A DNA stretch of 64,000 bases, from positions 7,690,467-7,754,466 of the forward strand of contig JALIRH010000001.1 of NCBI GenBank assembly GCA_023055505.1, written 5' to 3'. Shown here one piece after another: positions 52,445 to 63,693 of this stretch (position 1 is its first letter; every line of letters begins with the position of its first letter). The position numbers and the translations under genes were made by a program. This DNA comes from Callipepla californica brunnescens (lineage: Eukaryota; Chordata; Aves; Galliformes; Odontophoridae). The notes beneath the pieces were generated by a model. That model was not told the DNA's origin, did not search any database, and was given only the letters and a program-made list of their open reading frames with translations.

Positions 52445-55400
52445 CTAAAAACAAATAATAATTTCATGTAAGATTAGCATTTTAAAGAATGACACCTCAG
52501 AATTCTAACCAATAAATCATGATAATTATAAAACAAATGTATGCCAGTGACACATTTTATAGAAGCATCAATAAAAAATGGAGAGTTTTCCTACCAGCTC
52601 TTCATATCTCAGATACTGCAGTTACACAGTATTTCAGAAGGAAGACAATGCTTGATAGAAATAGCTTTCCAAGTGCCAGAAGAAAATTTATTTCTAAATT
52701 CTTTCTAATCTGCTCCTATTCAAAATAAGCAGTGCTTACTATGACGTCTGACATGCAGAGATACAGTTCAAATTTGAGAAAAGTACTAAATGGGTTAAAA
52801 ACTTTCAGGAGTAGTAGTAGTGGGGAAAAGGTTCTTGAGCTGCTCACTAAACAAAGAGGTCAGACATTCTCCACAGCATAGTCCAGGTCACTTTTCAGAC
52901 ACAGGCTTTTCATTCAGTTATTATTTCAATTGATAATAGTTTCAACATCCCAAGAAAGTACTGTATTGGGAAATTTAACCTCACAGATTCACTGTCCAGT
53001 AACACAAGTTATGAAAATGCATTAATTCATTGTAACCTGTCACCTCATCTTTATCAAGATGTTAGATATTTCTGAAGCTAAAAATTGTTACGGGTTCCAT
53101 TGCTGCTGTGCATATCAGACAAGCAAAAGAACCAAACACAATTTCCTGCAGTGTTTAAGACCTCTAACAAGTACTCAGAAGAAAACAGGGATGTTTGCTA
53201 TCAGTTCCAGCAGGCTTGCTTTACAAATGAGACTTTTAATCAGTACATTCCATTATATGAAGCCATGGAAATGACTTATTTCTAGTGTTTTTTTTTTGTG
53301 GTTGTTTTTATTACTGAACTAGGTAACCTTGGAAGAAACAATACTGAATTTATTTATTGACTTATTTACTTGTCCCTTTCTACAAATTTTTAGAGTCTTT
53401 TTTAGGATTTTCTTTATTTTCTCAGTAAAAGCCATAATATTCTTCAGATGTAAAAAAAAAGTAGAAAATAAAAAGAATTCAGATAGGCATTCTTATACTC
53501 CTATGACTACAGCTGAATATATTAAATATTAGACACCATGGAAACACATATCACCACCTGAACAGTTTATCTCGATTGATCTTAAAACAATTGATCAAAG
53601 TAATTTCTAACACCACGAATAAAGTAATTTCGGTAATTTTGTATCTCTGCTTTATTTCTATTAATACGTTAAGTAGTCATATGGAAGCCAGACACAGTTA
53701 TGTATGTTTGGATTAGTATCTTTATCTGTTACATAAAAACAGCGCAGGACCTCTTTTTTGGGCCAGCTAACAGAAGAAACAAAAGAAACCTACATTATTC
53801 TCAGCTGCAGAATTGATATAAAATGGAGAAATGATATTTTAATGCAGTGTAGAAGGTGATAGGGCAGTTACTACTGAACTTTGTTTTAAACCAGAAACTT
53901 CAACCTCCAACAAGAAAGCCTTTTTTGACTGAAATATGACTGTAGTAGTAAGAATGCACAGCACTGTAAGGGTGGTTTTTTTTGCTTGTTTTTGTTTTTT
54001 CAAATTACTTAGCTATTAACATCAAAGCTGCCTCTAAATCTGCAGATGAATCCACAGATACTGAGCATATTTAAGCTCCAAAGATACTGCTAAGACAGTT
54101 GTGATCCCTCCAGAGCAGGTAGATTATTCTTAAGCACAAATTATGCTTCCCTTTTATTGTCTAACTGCTGTCAGTTACTTACCAGATGAAATGAAGACCA
54201 CGCAAAAGATAAAATGTAAAGGAAGCCAAGGCACACAAATCTCAGCACAGCCCTGTATACAGCAGCTGTTTATAAAAACCTCTCATTGCACACATCTCTC
54301 TTGTGTGTGTGTGTGTGTGTGTGTGTGTATTACAGAGATCACAACCACCAATCAGTGCAAAACTGCATCTCATCCTAACTGTACTATTACAACAAACTGT
54401 ACAATTACAACATACCATACCAGAGGTTTCGAGACAGCATCTTGTAAATAAAACCAAAATACTCCTTGGATCTTGGGACAGTGCAATTATAAGCACTGTG
54501 TCTGGTCCTAAAGCATGGACACTCTTGTCAAGCAGAATTCTTTGACATACCTTGCTAAGTGCGGGCAACCCTTTATTTCAGTTAGATTAATAAACTCCTA
54601 GATTTTATAAAGTAAGTAACTCATGGCAAAGTTTGAGTTATGTACAGAACATAAGCAGGAATGAAGTGAACTGTGCATCTTGTTTCTTCCTCTTTATCTG
54701 CCAGTGCAGATGGCAAAGAACTCAAATTAGACAGAATATCTACTAATATACAAAATAATGCTACTTCTCCTCCTTTCAAGCAGCTTACAGATGACATATT
54801 GTGTATCTGACAACAGAGAAAGAACTAAGATCAAGGACAGTTCCAAGAAAGTGGAAAGCATTAACTGTAAGACTACCCAGGACAGAATAAGAAAAGCAAA
54901 CATAAAAAAAAACAAAAAAAAAAACAAGTCTTGTATAGTAAGTTATCATACAAAGAAAGATACTAAACCCAAAATAAATGAAACAGTAGCTGAAAACAGG
55001 TCAGCTGCAAGGACAACAAAATGGATCATACTAGAAGGAAAGAACAGAGTAACACAAAGAAACAGATAAAAGCACTGGAAAGACATGAAACAGCCCTGGT
55101 TAAGTGGAGAAGAGCTGCAAGGTCAGAAGCTAAAGACAGGCCTGCTAGACACAGCAAGCCTGATCCCCAACATCAGTGTAGGAACACTGTATTCTGCAAA
55201 CAAAGACTCAAGTACAGATGAGACAACTTAAATCTTGCAATACAATTAAAAATACACAAAGAAAAAGGAAGATATATATCTGGTTGTTATACTCTATACT
55301 TCTAAAAGTTTCCACTTTTTTCCAGCTTTTCTTCCTGAATCAAAGCAAACCATGCCTTACACATCTGTCAGTATAGAAAAGTAGGGAGAAGTAAACTCTA

Positions 55401-55705
55401 GAACAAACAGATAAGGAAAAATGCTAACAGATCCACAAATAGTACTTTAGTTTAAGTTTTGCTTGTACTACTACTGGAGCAGCCTAAATCACTTTAAATA
55501 TCACTTACTGACCAAAACCAACATCTTTTCTCTGTAAAGCTCTTAAAAAGTTCAAAATAAAAACTAGCATTTCCTGCTGTGCTATCAACATCACTTTCAG
55601 AACTCTCAGATGTTTTTCAGCAGAGAAAATAATATTAGAATCTGTTAAACTAACAGACCAAATATGGTATAGAGCACTATTACAAACACAATAATTTATA
55701 GTTAC
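52445..55705 (-). other. BRD1: BRD1 intron (3261 bp)
   Basis: GT-AG intron (donor CTG|GTAACT). It contains the (TG)n tract at 54302-54328. The frames at 54143-54568 and 54758-55221 overlap simple or A-rich sequence, are not conserved BRD1 sequence, and are not supported as exons. Confidence 0.8.
54302..54328 (+). repeat. (TG)13 microsatellite in BRD1 intron
   Basis: A perfect TG dinucleotide run of 27 bp. It is probably polymorphic and appears as CA repeats in the pre-mRNA, which can bind hnRNP L in vertebrates. It is far from the exon ends, so a splicing effect is speculative. Confidence 0.95.
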
Positions 55706-55833
55706 CAGCTGCAATTCTTGCTGCTTTGGCATAGTTTCCATTTTCAATGCAAGATATCAATTCACTTCGATCTTCCAATGTGTGTCTTCGTATAAGTGCT
55801 GGTTTACCTTTACCACACTTCGGTAGGCTGAAA
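55706..55833 (-). CDS. BRD1: BRD1 coding exon upstream of PWWP
   Basis: 128 bp. The first base completes a Ser codon, then 42 residues, from FSLPKCGKGKPALIRRHTLE to GNYAKAARIAA, plus the first base of a Glu codon. The acceptor is ATACTTTTACAG and the donor GCTG|GTAACT. The segment RRHTLEDRSELISCIENGNY is a conserved linker between the bromodomain half and the PWWP domain in BRD1 proteins. The N-terminal part (FSLPKCGKGK) differs moderately from the recalled mammalian FNAPKCGRGK. It is open in this frame only. No domain of known catalytic function. Confidence 0.94.
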
Positions 55834-57856
55834 CTGTAAAAGTATTAAAACTATTACTCAGTGAATTAACACAGCTCACTACAAACGAAGAGAGTGAACA
55901 AGAATTTATAATTCTACAAGGGAAAGAAATCCTGCAACAAAAATTAAACAACAAAAACTAAAACTGAAAAGTACTTTTACACACATAACCTGTTGGCTAT
56001 CAGCAAAAGACAAACAGTATTCAATTGCACCTCAACTTCTGAGCACGTATAACCTGCAGCATGTAGGAACAGCTGCTCTGCCTCCAGAATTACAAAGGAT
56101 ACTGGCCAAATTGAAACAACAACAGTCCCACTAAACCGAAATGTCATTATTTTCTTGCTCTTTTCATACAAATTCAAACTCTTACACTGTGCATAGACAC
56201 TTCTCTCACAAAGTGAGGAAGTTATGCTCAGGAGTTTTTGTTGCACATCTGAGTCTTCTTGAAGAGATCAAAGAATGTGAATAGCAATTTGAGACAGGTG
56301 GTATCCTCAATATATCTCTCACAAGAGATGCAATACTAAATTCTCTTTGTTTCTGAAAACCTGTTTGACACAAATGCATTAAAACCACTTCCTTAAGCAA
56401 TTTAATACCAAACACAAACAGATGAATGTGTCTTAAAAAAAAACAAAACAACACATGAAAAACACATGAAAAACTCCAAAAAACAGTTTTATCCTATACG
56501 ACTCTTTGTCCTGTCCCAATGTAACAAACTGTTCTTCTATTACATATTTTCAAACTTCTTCACCTTCTCATCATACTGACAACTGAAAGAGGTATACTAT
56601 CACCTACCACATTCCTAGGCTAAGAGAGCATATATCAGCTACTGTTATTCCATGGATTCTAACAAACCCACCCAATTCCACAGCCAGCACACTCCACTAC
56701 CATGCTCCTTCCTTCCCACACTCACAAGCCCAAGACTGGAGACAGTTAAACGGGCTGCTCTGAAAGTAATGACTCATTTTACTACACTGACACACAATGT
56801 CAGAGCTGGATGTTGGTGGTATACCAGTAGAAGCTGAACCTCCCTGACAATATTTCGTTACATTTTGTTGCTGTGCGACATATGGCAGCAGAGGGTCAGT
56901 CTGACATGGAAGTGTATATGAAGTTGTCATCAAATTCCTCCATAAGGAATAAAAAACAGCAACATTAATTGATGCTTGCTTAGTATTTATGGAAACCCAA
57001 CAGTGGATGTGAGCTCAGTGAGGTGGTGGATGGCACATTTCAGCAGTGGTAATAATGGGTCACCTCTGCTGGTGCAGGTTTTTATGAGTGGCATGCAGGC
57101 TCTTATTCATCACTGGCAAAAAATGCACAGCTAGTGGTAATGACTTTGTTGAAAAATAGCCTTTTGTAGCTGAGAATTTGTTCTATCACAAAGTCTCATT
57201 GCGTTCTTTGTATCTGTTGTAGTATCCATGGAAATAAATAGAAGGTGTTATATTCATGTATCTTTGGAAGATGGTGCACCATTAGTGATGGAGAAATACA
57301 TATCACTGGTGACAGTGGTGTCCACTCTGACAGCCTTATCTTTAGCAAGAGAATGTACAGAAGAGACAACGTATATAGGGATATAGGTACTATAATCACT
57401 GCAGAAACTACCCAGTGATCTGAGTCACAGATCAATAGTCTACAGTTTCACAACTTCCTGCACAGAGACAGTAAATTCAGAAGACTCAGCTATGTAGACT
57501 GCTCCCTCTCTTCATCCCTACAAACTAAAGATATGCAGTTTTAGAGTTCAGGACTGTGAAGATAATTAAAACAAAATTCTACACATATAAACTTGTATAT
57601 GCATCTATCTGTATGTATTTATACAGAGCAGAAAAGCAAGACAAGCACAGTTAAGAATAACATGCTTAGATCTGCAATAACCCAAATACAACAATGGAAT
57701 ACCAGCAATCCTAGAAAATGCTGCAGGTTTGACACATAAAAAGGCACTGAAGCATTTTTGTTTCTAAAATGTACGCAATCCTTCAATGTGGGTCACGAGC
57801 AGCGGAACAGAACTGACACATTCAACCTCAAGTTTATATTTGAGATTTAGTTTTAC
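55834..57856 (-). other. BRD1: BRD1 intron (2023 bp)
   Basis: GT-AG intron, donor CAG|GTAAAA. It contains a mariner element (56750-57258). No other exon is recognised. Confidence 0.82.
56750..57258 (+). mobile_element. Galluhop-like mariner, internally deleted
   Basis: The left end CGGGCTGCTCTGAAAGTAAT is the characteristic terminal inverted repeat of the chicken mariner Galluhop. It is followed by a diagnostic stretch with GAGCTGGATGTTGGTGGTAT, GTTGCTGTGCGACATATGGC and GGATGTGAGCTCAGTGAGG. A transposase scrap reads ALIHHWQKMHS in the plus frame near 57085-57118. The right end GGTGTTATATTCATGTA is a decayed inverted repeat. At about 510 bp it is far shorter than an autonomous mariner (about 1.3 kb) and has stops, so it is non-autonomous. 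It lies in the BRD1 intron. Confidence 0.85.
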
Positions 57857-57992
57857 CTGGTGTTACACAAAAGACTGTTACTAGATGAAATACTAGATTC
57901 TGATGCACAGCGGCGACGAGGTTCAACTTTTCTCCCCGCAGCATCATCTAACGCTCTCTCTTTATTTCCATCTCCAAAACCATTCGAAAGAC
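57857..57992 (-). CDS. BRD1: BRD1 coding exon, serine/arginine-rich linker
   Basis: 136 bp. Two bases complete a Gly-type codon, then 44 residues: LSNGFGDGNKERALDDAAGR, KVEPRRRCASESSISSSNSL and LCNT, plus two bases of a Ser codon. The acceptor is GTTGCACTGTAG and the donor ACCAG|GTAAAA. PRRRCASESSISSSNS matches a conserved, probably phosphorylated, low-complexity linker of BRD1. The NGFGDGNKERALDD part is more diverged, as is usual for this region. It is the most 5' exon I can recognise in the window; the preceding exon must lie past 64000. Confidence 0.92.
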
Positions 57993-58609
57993 CTACAGTG
58001 CAACACAAAAATAAACTGCATCAAGCTGGAAACCACACCGTTTTCATGAACAATTTTATATTCACAAACATTGTGTCATTACTGCTCTGTAAGTCTTGAG
58101 TATTTTGATGTGATGAAAAAGAAAGAACATGAACAAAATAAAACAAAATACTCAAAAGACAGTATTATAAATACCAGGATCTTGTCCAGTTTTAGCAGAT
58201 AGGATGGAAATTTAGGTAACACAGAAAAACGGTGATGATATGGGAAATATCAAATGGAGTATCAAATTAGTCTCCATTTGCAATGTATTCAACATGTAGT
58301 TTACTAAAACAGTCAGCCTGCAGAAGCTGGGTAGAAAAGCCGAGGGAAAAGAAATATCACACTGCAGTCAGATTTACCATGTCAACAGAAGACTCATTTG
58401 AACACAGAATTACAAACAGAAATCAAGAACTACTGAAAAAAAATATTTTAAAAAACATTAAGAGTAGTAGGGATTCTCTCCTGAAGTTTTCTAGTTCCTC
58501 CTGAAAGTCTTCTAGTAAATTCGAATTCACATCACAATCTCCATTTTCTGAGATTGAAACTTACTGGTACATATATGATTTTATTTTTTCTATCTTTACC
58601 CAACGCAAG

Positions 58610-58637
58610 CTTAGATATATCGAAGGATATATCTAAG
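58610..58637. repeat. Perfect 12-bp inverted repeat with 4-base loop
   Basis: CTTAGATATATC, loop GAAG, then GATATATCTAAG. Both strands can form the hairpin. It lies deep in a BRD1 intron, about 620 bp from the exon at 57992. Confidence 0.8.
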
Positions 58638-59621
58638 GATATTTTTACTTCACAATTGTAATGAAAATTTAACAGGAAACTCCTGATTTGATGGGCTCTC
58701 ATTAATCCTGCTGTGGTTTGCCAATTCAGAAAATGCTCAGAATTTGTTATGCTATTTGATTAAACAGATCAGTGATAAGGTTTGAAGTAGCTTTCATAAG
58801 AATTTTACGTTTTCTTTTTTACGACAGAATCCAACATAGGCTCCAGAATATCAACAGAAAAGAAATGGCTGAAGACAACAGAACTAGTTTGTAAACAGCT
58901 ACTACAAGCTGCAGACCACAAAGACAACAAAGTTTTACCATGAACTCAGTTCTAATTAAAATTATGTCCTGACAATAATTAGAGTTTTCACTTCATATTT
59001 ATGACCAGCATACTTCTCTTAATACTCTCATCACAGCCGTCCCATTATTGGTCTTAAAAGTCACAGTGATTTTTGCTCATTCGTGGTTAACTAACTGATG
59101 CATCATCACATGCATCTCTAAATGGCAGTGAACCAAAGGAAAATTAAGACAAAACTCTTTTGGTTTGCTTCAGTTTGTCTGCTACAAAGACTCCTGCAAA
59201 GAAGAATAACTACTAATAAACTAAGAAAGTTACTTCGTATTATCCAGTTATTTTAAGGTGTTGGCATTTAGTAACCTCACTCCCCCTCAAAGACCTTGCA
59301 TTTAAATTAACAATACAGCCTTACTATTTTCCAGAGAAGAATTTATTCAGTAGTCTGCAATACTTAAATACGAGCATTCCCTTTCACTGACATCTAGTAC
59401 ATCACAGAAAATTTATTTAAAACTGTTTCTGAACTCCTATATTTGGCCTTAATTTCCTACATAAGTGAAAAATGAGGGTGACTTTAGTCCTACACTATGT
59501 GAAAAGACCTGTTGAAACAGCGCATGCTTTATGAGACAGTTTAAACATCCCTGTAAAACTATCATGGTACACTTCATATACTGTCCAAAATGAAAAGCCA
59601 AACAACTACTCTATGAAGATT

Positions 59622-59640
59622 AAAAAAAAAAAAAAAAAAA
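59622..59640. repeat. A19 homopolymer tract
   Basis: Nineteen adenines, simple sequence in the BRD1 intron. Confidence 0.85.
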
Positions 59641-62600
59641 GAGATCTCCCAGGACTGTACAAATAGCTTTTCTGTTCTGCAGTACATCAGGCCTATTCTA
59701 CAAGTGAGTTGTAAAAACTGCTTTGTTTCCATCCTGTCACAAGCCAGGGACACTTTACTGAAGTTATTATGCAGGCACCTAGTTAATGTACATCAACTAT
59801 CAGCAGAAACAAGTTAGATCACAGATTACATTTAAACTCCAGGACAGATCAAGTAAACATTGCTATGAGAACCACAGCAGGGTTAAGGTTCTGAAAAGGC
59901 TGAGAAAGTCAAAGGAAATATATATTCCATGTAATAAGAGTATTTAAGTGTTTAATTACATGTATTCCAAATACAACTTACACCAGTGCTGTATGTATAC
60001 GTAGCAAGGACAAAAAAAAAAAAAACCAACAACAACAACAAAAAAAACCTGTCAGAAGTGGCTTCCTACTTTGATTGCTTCAATAAGTTTATGATCACAC
60101 TGCTACTTCCAGGGACAGTTTTAGCACCCTCAGCTCCTTGCAACAGTTTCTTCTCATCTTCACCTTGTCAACATAAGAAATGTAACCCCGTGATTAACTA
60201 CTTTGCAGCCACACACTGGGAAAAGCAACCATGTGATTTCAGGAGAAACCATGTGATGTTGAGAAACAAGGAAAGCAACCAGAACATGCAACTACAGCAG
60301 TGGAGACAGCTCTCTACAAAGGTAAACAGACTGTGTCAGGAATATAGTAACTTATTTTACAGCAAAGAAAGTTCTCCTAATCTACAAAATGTTTGCCAAC
60401 ACTGAAAAACAAAAACAACCTGCTTTTCTGGCCGTCTTCCTCCCCTTCTCCCTAGATACATTTCTCTCCTTCTTGGGAAAGTACGAAAAGCAAAGAACGT
60501 GAGGCTATCTGAAGGAGCAGCTTTTCTCAACATCAAGCCTTCAGCTTACATGCACCACAAAGTTCACTCTATGCAATCCACTCCTAAAATATTGCCTACT
60601 TCTCAGAATTACTGAAGAATAGAATCAAGTCCTGACAACCAGAATGAGGGACACTTACCCAGAAGGAGTAGCAGTCTTCATTAAAATATATACATAAAGG
60701 AAAAGATGTATAAACACACAAAATAAGTAGAACATTCTACTGTACAATTTAGCTGTCCAAGGAAGATTTGACTGGGTTTTTGGTCAGGGAAGACGAAGAT
60801 GGGACACTCTTAACTTATCTGCTCTCACTGAGCATGTTCAGGGAATAAGAACACTGGGACTGGTAAAAATCTGCGACTAATTTGAGTCACATATACTACA
60901 ACATGTACAACTTTATAACTTACGGAAATGGGGCAATATATTGAATGCAGAACATAGTTTCATTTATGTCAAAGACTTCCTCCAACAGTGTTCTTTTATT
61001 TTTTTGTTTTGTTTTAAGGATGGCTGGTGTCTCCAACATGATCCAAAATAATTACTTCAAATGTAATAGTCTTTCTGCGTTCCAAAATGACCATTTAACT
61101 GAATTCCACTCCATGTTGAGGATAACAGAAAATAATTAGGATCCAAAGAGATAAATACCCAGCATGATATTAGTTAATATGAGAACCTGGAAGACAGTGA
61201 AAAAGCCATTAAGTCTCTCTGAAAGGTAACAGACCTCTTAACTAAATAAGCCATCCTTACAGCAGCATCCAGAGACAGGGAGAACGATACAAGTGTTCCA
61301 TGTATTCTAATATTCTAAAATTTAGCTTTAGTTTCTGAGGGAGGAAACTAGATTAGAAGGTTTCACTTCTTTTTCAACAAAAAGGACTGAATCAAAGTCA
61401 TTGAATTTACAGAATACAATCTCCACATCCATGATATGCACCAAGAACAGCTTTGAAATGCACTTAAAAATCCCCATAAGAAGGGGGAGACGATTGTATT
61501 TCAAGTGTATATAGGTACACAGAGACAGGGGGTAAAGGGATACTTTAGGTCAATAAAGGAAGGAAGAAACGCAGAAAGTTTGTAAAACTGAACTTCACAG
61601 AAACCCTATGAATGTCTTTTCCCAACTGTAAATTCGGCTCAGTAACAATATTAGAAACTATCCTTCTTTTCAGAATACTCAGACCAATATTTGAGCACGA
61701 CAGAGTTGACAGTCCTTCAAACAGCCCTCACAGAATGCAGACAAAATGGGAACCAGTTCTTCTTAACTTGAAGATGACAAAATCCGGGGTCAAGAGTCCC
61801 CTTGGGCATGAAGGTTTTAAAACTGAAGTTATTTAAAACTTGGTTATTGCAACCACTCCAAGACGTAAAAAAATCTCAACACGAGCCTACGATGGGGTAC
61901 CTATGATGAAGGGCAGCAAATTTCAAGGTCCAAAACAGAAAAAAAATCACCTTTGTTGGTTTGGGTAATACATAATGAATATAGTTTGGAAGCTCACAAG
62001 TGAGTCAGTTTGAAATGTTTCCAAAGAATGCTTATGAATTCATCCTCTCTCTACTAATTCACTTTCAAAACAAGTAACAAGTCTCTACGTAACTGCTAGA
62101 ACAGCCGGAAGCAAACTGCACAACAGAAAGGAAAACTGATCAATATTTAATAACTGCAATTTCCACTAGATAAGGATCATCTGTTGCTCTTTTCACTGCA
62201 ACAATGGGACTACTGTATTACAGGATGATTGTCTGAGACATTTTAAGATATGCAACAGATACACTATTGGAAGAGTTTTTTAACATTCCAGAAAGAAAAT
62301 TAAACAAAAAAAAAAAAAGCTAAGAGTACACAAGCGGAAATACCACTTTAAAAATGTTTTAAAACTTTTTCCAGAGAGTATCAGCTCTTTTGAAGGCACA
62401 GAAAAAACTGATGATAGTAGAAGTAGTAGTCAGTATCAGGAAGTGCAAGCACAAACCTAAGGAATTTAAAACTTATTTAAAATTTGAATTCTTTAGTCAT
62501 CTTCTGCTGATATGATTTATGACATGCAAAATATACAGAGATGACTGAAAAATGTAAGACCTAAGTGTGTATTTACAAACAGATAAATGAAACGCTATTC

Positions 62601-63067
62601 AGGATACAAGAAATATAATGACCACAGAAAGTCATAATAATAATAATGAGGACAATTAAATTCAAATTATCTTGGCAAGACTTCTTATGAAGTCTTAAGA
62701 TCAGATGCCTATGTTCATAGCTATAAGATCCTGATATAAATAAAACAGAACAAAAAAAGAAATATCATGAGGTTATTGTTAAAAGCTTAAATTTAGAAAT
62801 GTTATTGTCATTCTCAATATATTACATGAAATAACATGAGAACTACCTGCCAACTGATCTTATATAAAAAACCCAGTGCCTAGCAGTCTTTCAGAGCTGC
62901 CCAGCAGGACCTACAAATGCAGGCTATTTCCTAAGGACTTGTTTTTCTTAAATTATCATCTTAAGGACTTTATGGGGAGATCTCATCTCTTTTTTCTTCT
63001 TCTTCTTTGAAGGTTAATGTTTCCCTTAAATTGAGAAAACACAATTACTGGTCATGATATCCAAAGG

Positions 63068-63102
63068 AAACAAACAAACAAACAAACAAACAAACAAAAA
63101 AA
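63068..63102. repeat. (AAAC)7 simple repeat
   Basis: Seven perfect AAAC units followed by an A-run. Confidence 0.92.
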
Positions 63103-63164
63103 CACAAAAAAAAGTTAAATTCAGAGCTATCTTATATAAGCACATCCAACAACTGCAACCTATT

Positions 63165-63182
63165 AAAAAAAAAAAAAAAAAA
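63165..63182. repeat. A18 homopolymer tract
   Basis: Eighteen adenines, simple sequence in the BRD1 intron. Confidence 0.85.
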
Positions 63183-63693
63183 GGCAATCCACTTACAATT
63201 TATTTGCCTTTTAGAGGTGTTTAAAAAGATGAGTTCTTAATTTGTTTCATTCCAGGAGCATGAACACAAAGTACAGTTTCCCCTATTTATACTGAAGAAA
63301 CTATGTCTGATTACTTACACAGGAAGCATGGAAGAGAGCTGTCAGTTAAAAATTTGTCAAAACATTTTAATCTCCAAGATTAAGGGTTCCTCAATCTTAC
63401 ATGCCCCTTAATTACATATTTACTTGTTTAGACTTAGTACCAGAAAGATTAATAGAAAAATCAAATAAGAATCAAGTCCATGAATTAGCATGAAGTTCCT
63501 GCAGCTGTTGTTTAACAGAGTAACAAAGTGATAATGGGAAGAAAGTATAGCTGACTTTCTACAAAAAGAACACTGGTCTCCACTAACAGTTTTGTTGACA
63601 TTAAAATCCCACCTGTGTTCTTAAAATTACAGGACTAAGCATACATGATAATGACTGGAATTTAGATTTCATGTACAGTACACTGATGTACTG

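Larger units (their letters stand above)
57993..63693 (-). other. BRD1: BRD1 intron, continues upstream; no exon recognised
   Basis: I searched for the residues expected before LSNGFGDG and for bromodomain or PHD residues, and saw none up to 64000. The stretch includes A-runs at 59622-59640 and 63165-63182, an (AAAC)7 tract, a perfect 12-bp hairpin at 58610-58637, and frames up to 139 codons (59986-60405 plus) with no domain. Confidence 0.7.

Noticed and set aside
54242..54568. 108-codon minus-strand frame (KVCQRILLDKSVHALG...)
   Set aside because: It runs through the TG/CA repeat (HTHTHT) and has no known domain. The flanking BRD1 exons join directly through a shared Glu codon, so no exon is needed here.
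58440..58560. Minus-strand frame reading LLEDFQEELENFRRESLL near a TTTTTTTTCAG acceptor-like site
   Set aside because: The acceptor-like site opens frames with early stops, and the peptide is not part of known BRD1.
60089..60165. Possible extra BRD1 exon on the minus strand (frame reading GEDEKKLLQGAEGAKTV)
   Set aside because: The acceptor lacks a pyrimidine tract and no good GT donor follows. The residues do not match BRD1 as I recall it. An alternative exon cannot be excluded without RNA-seq.
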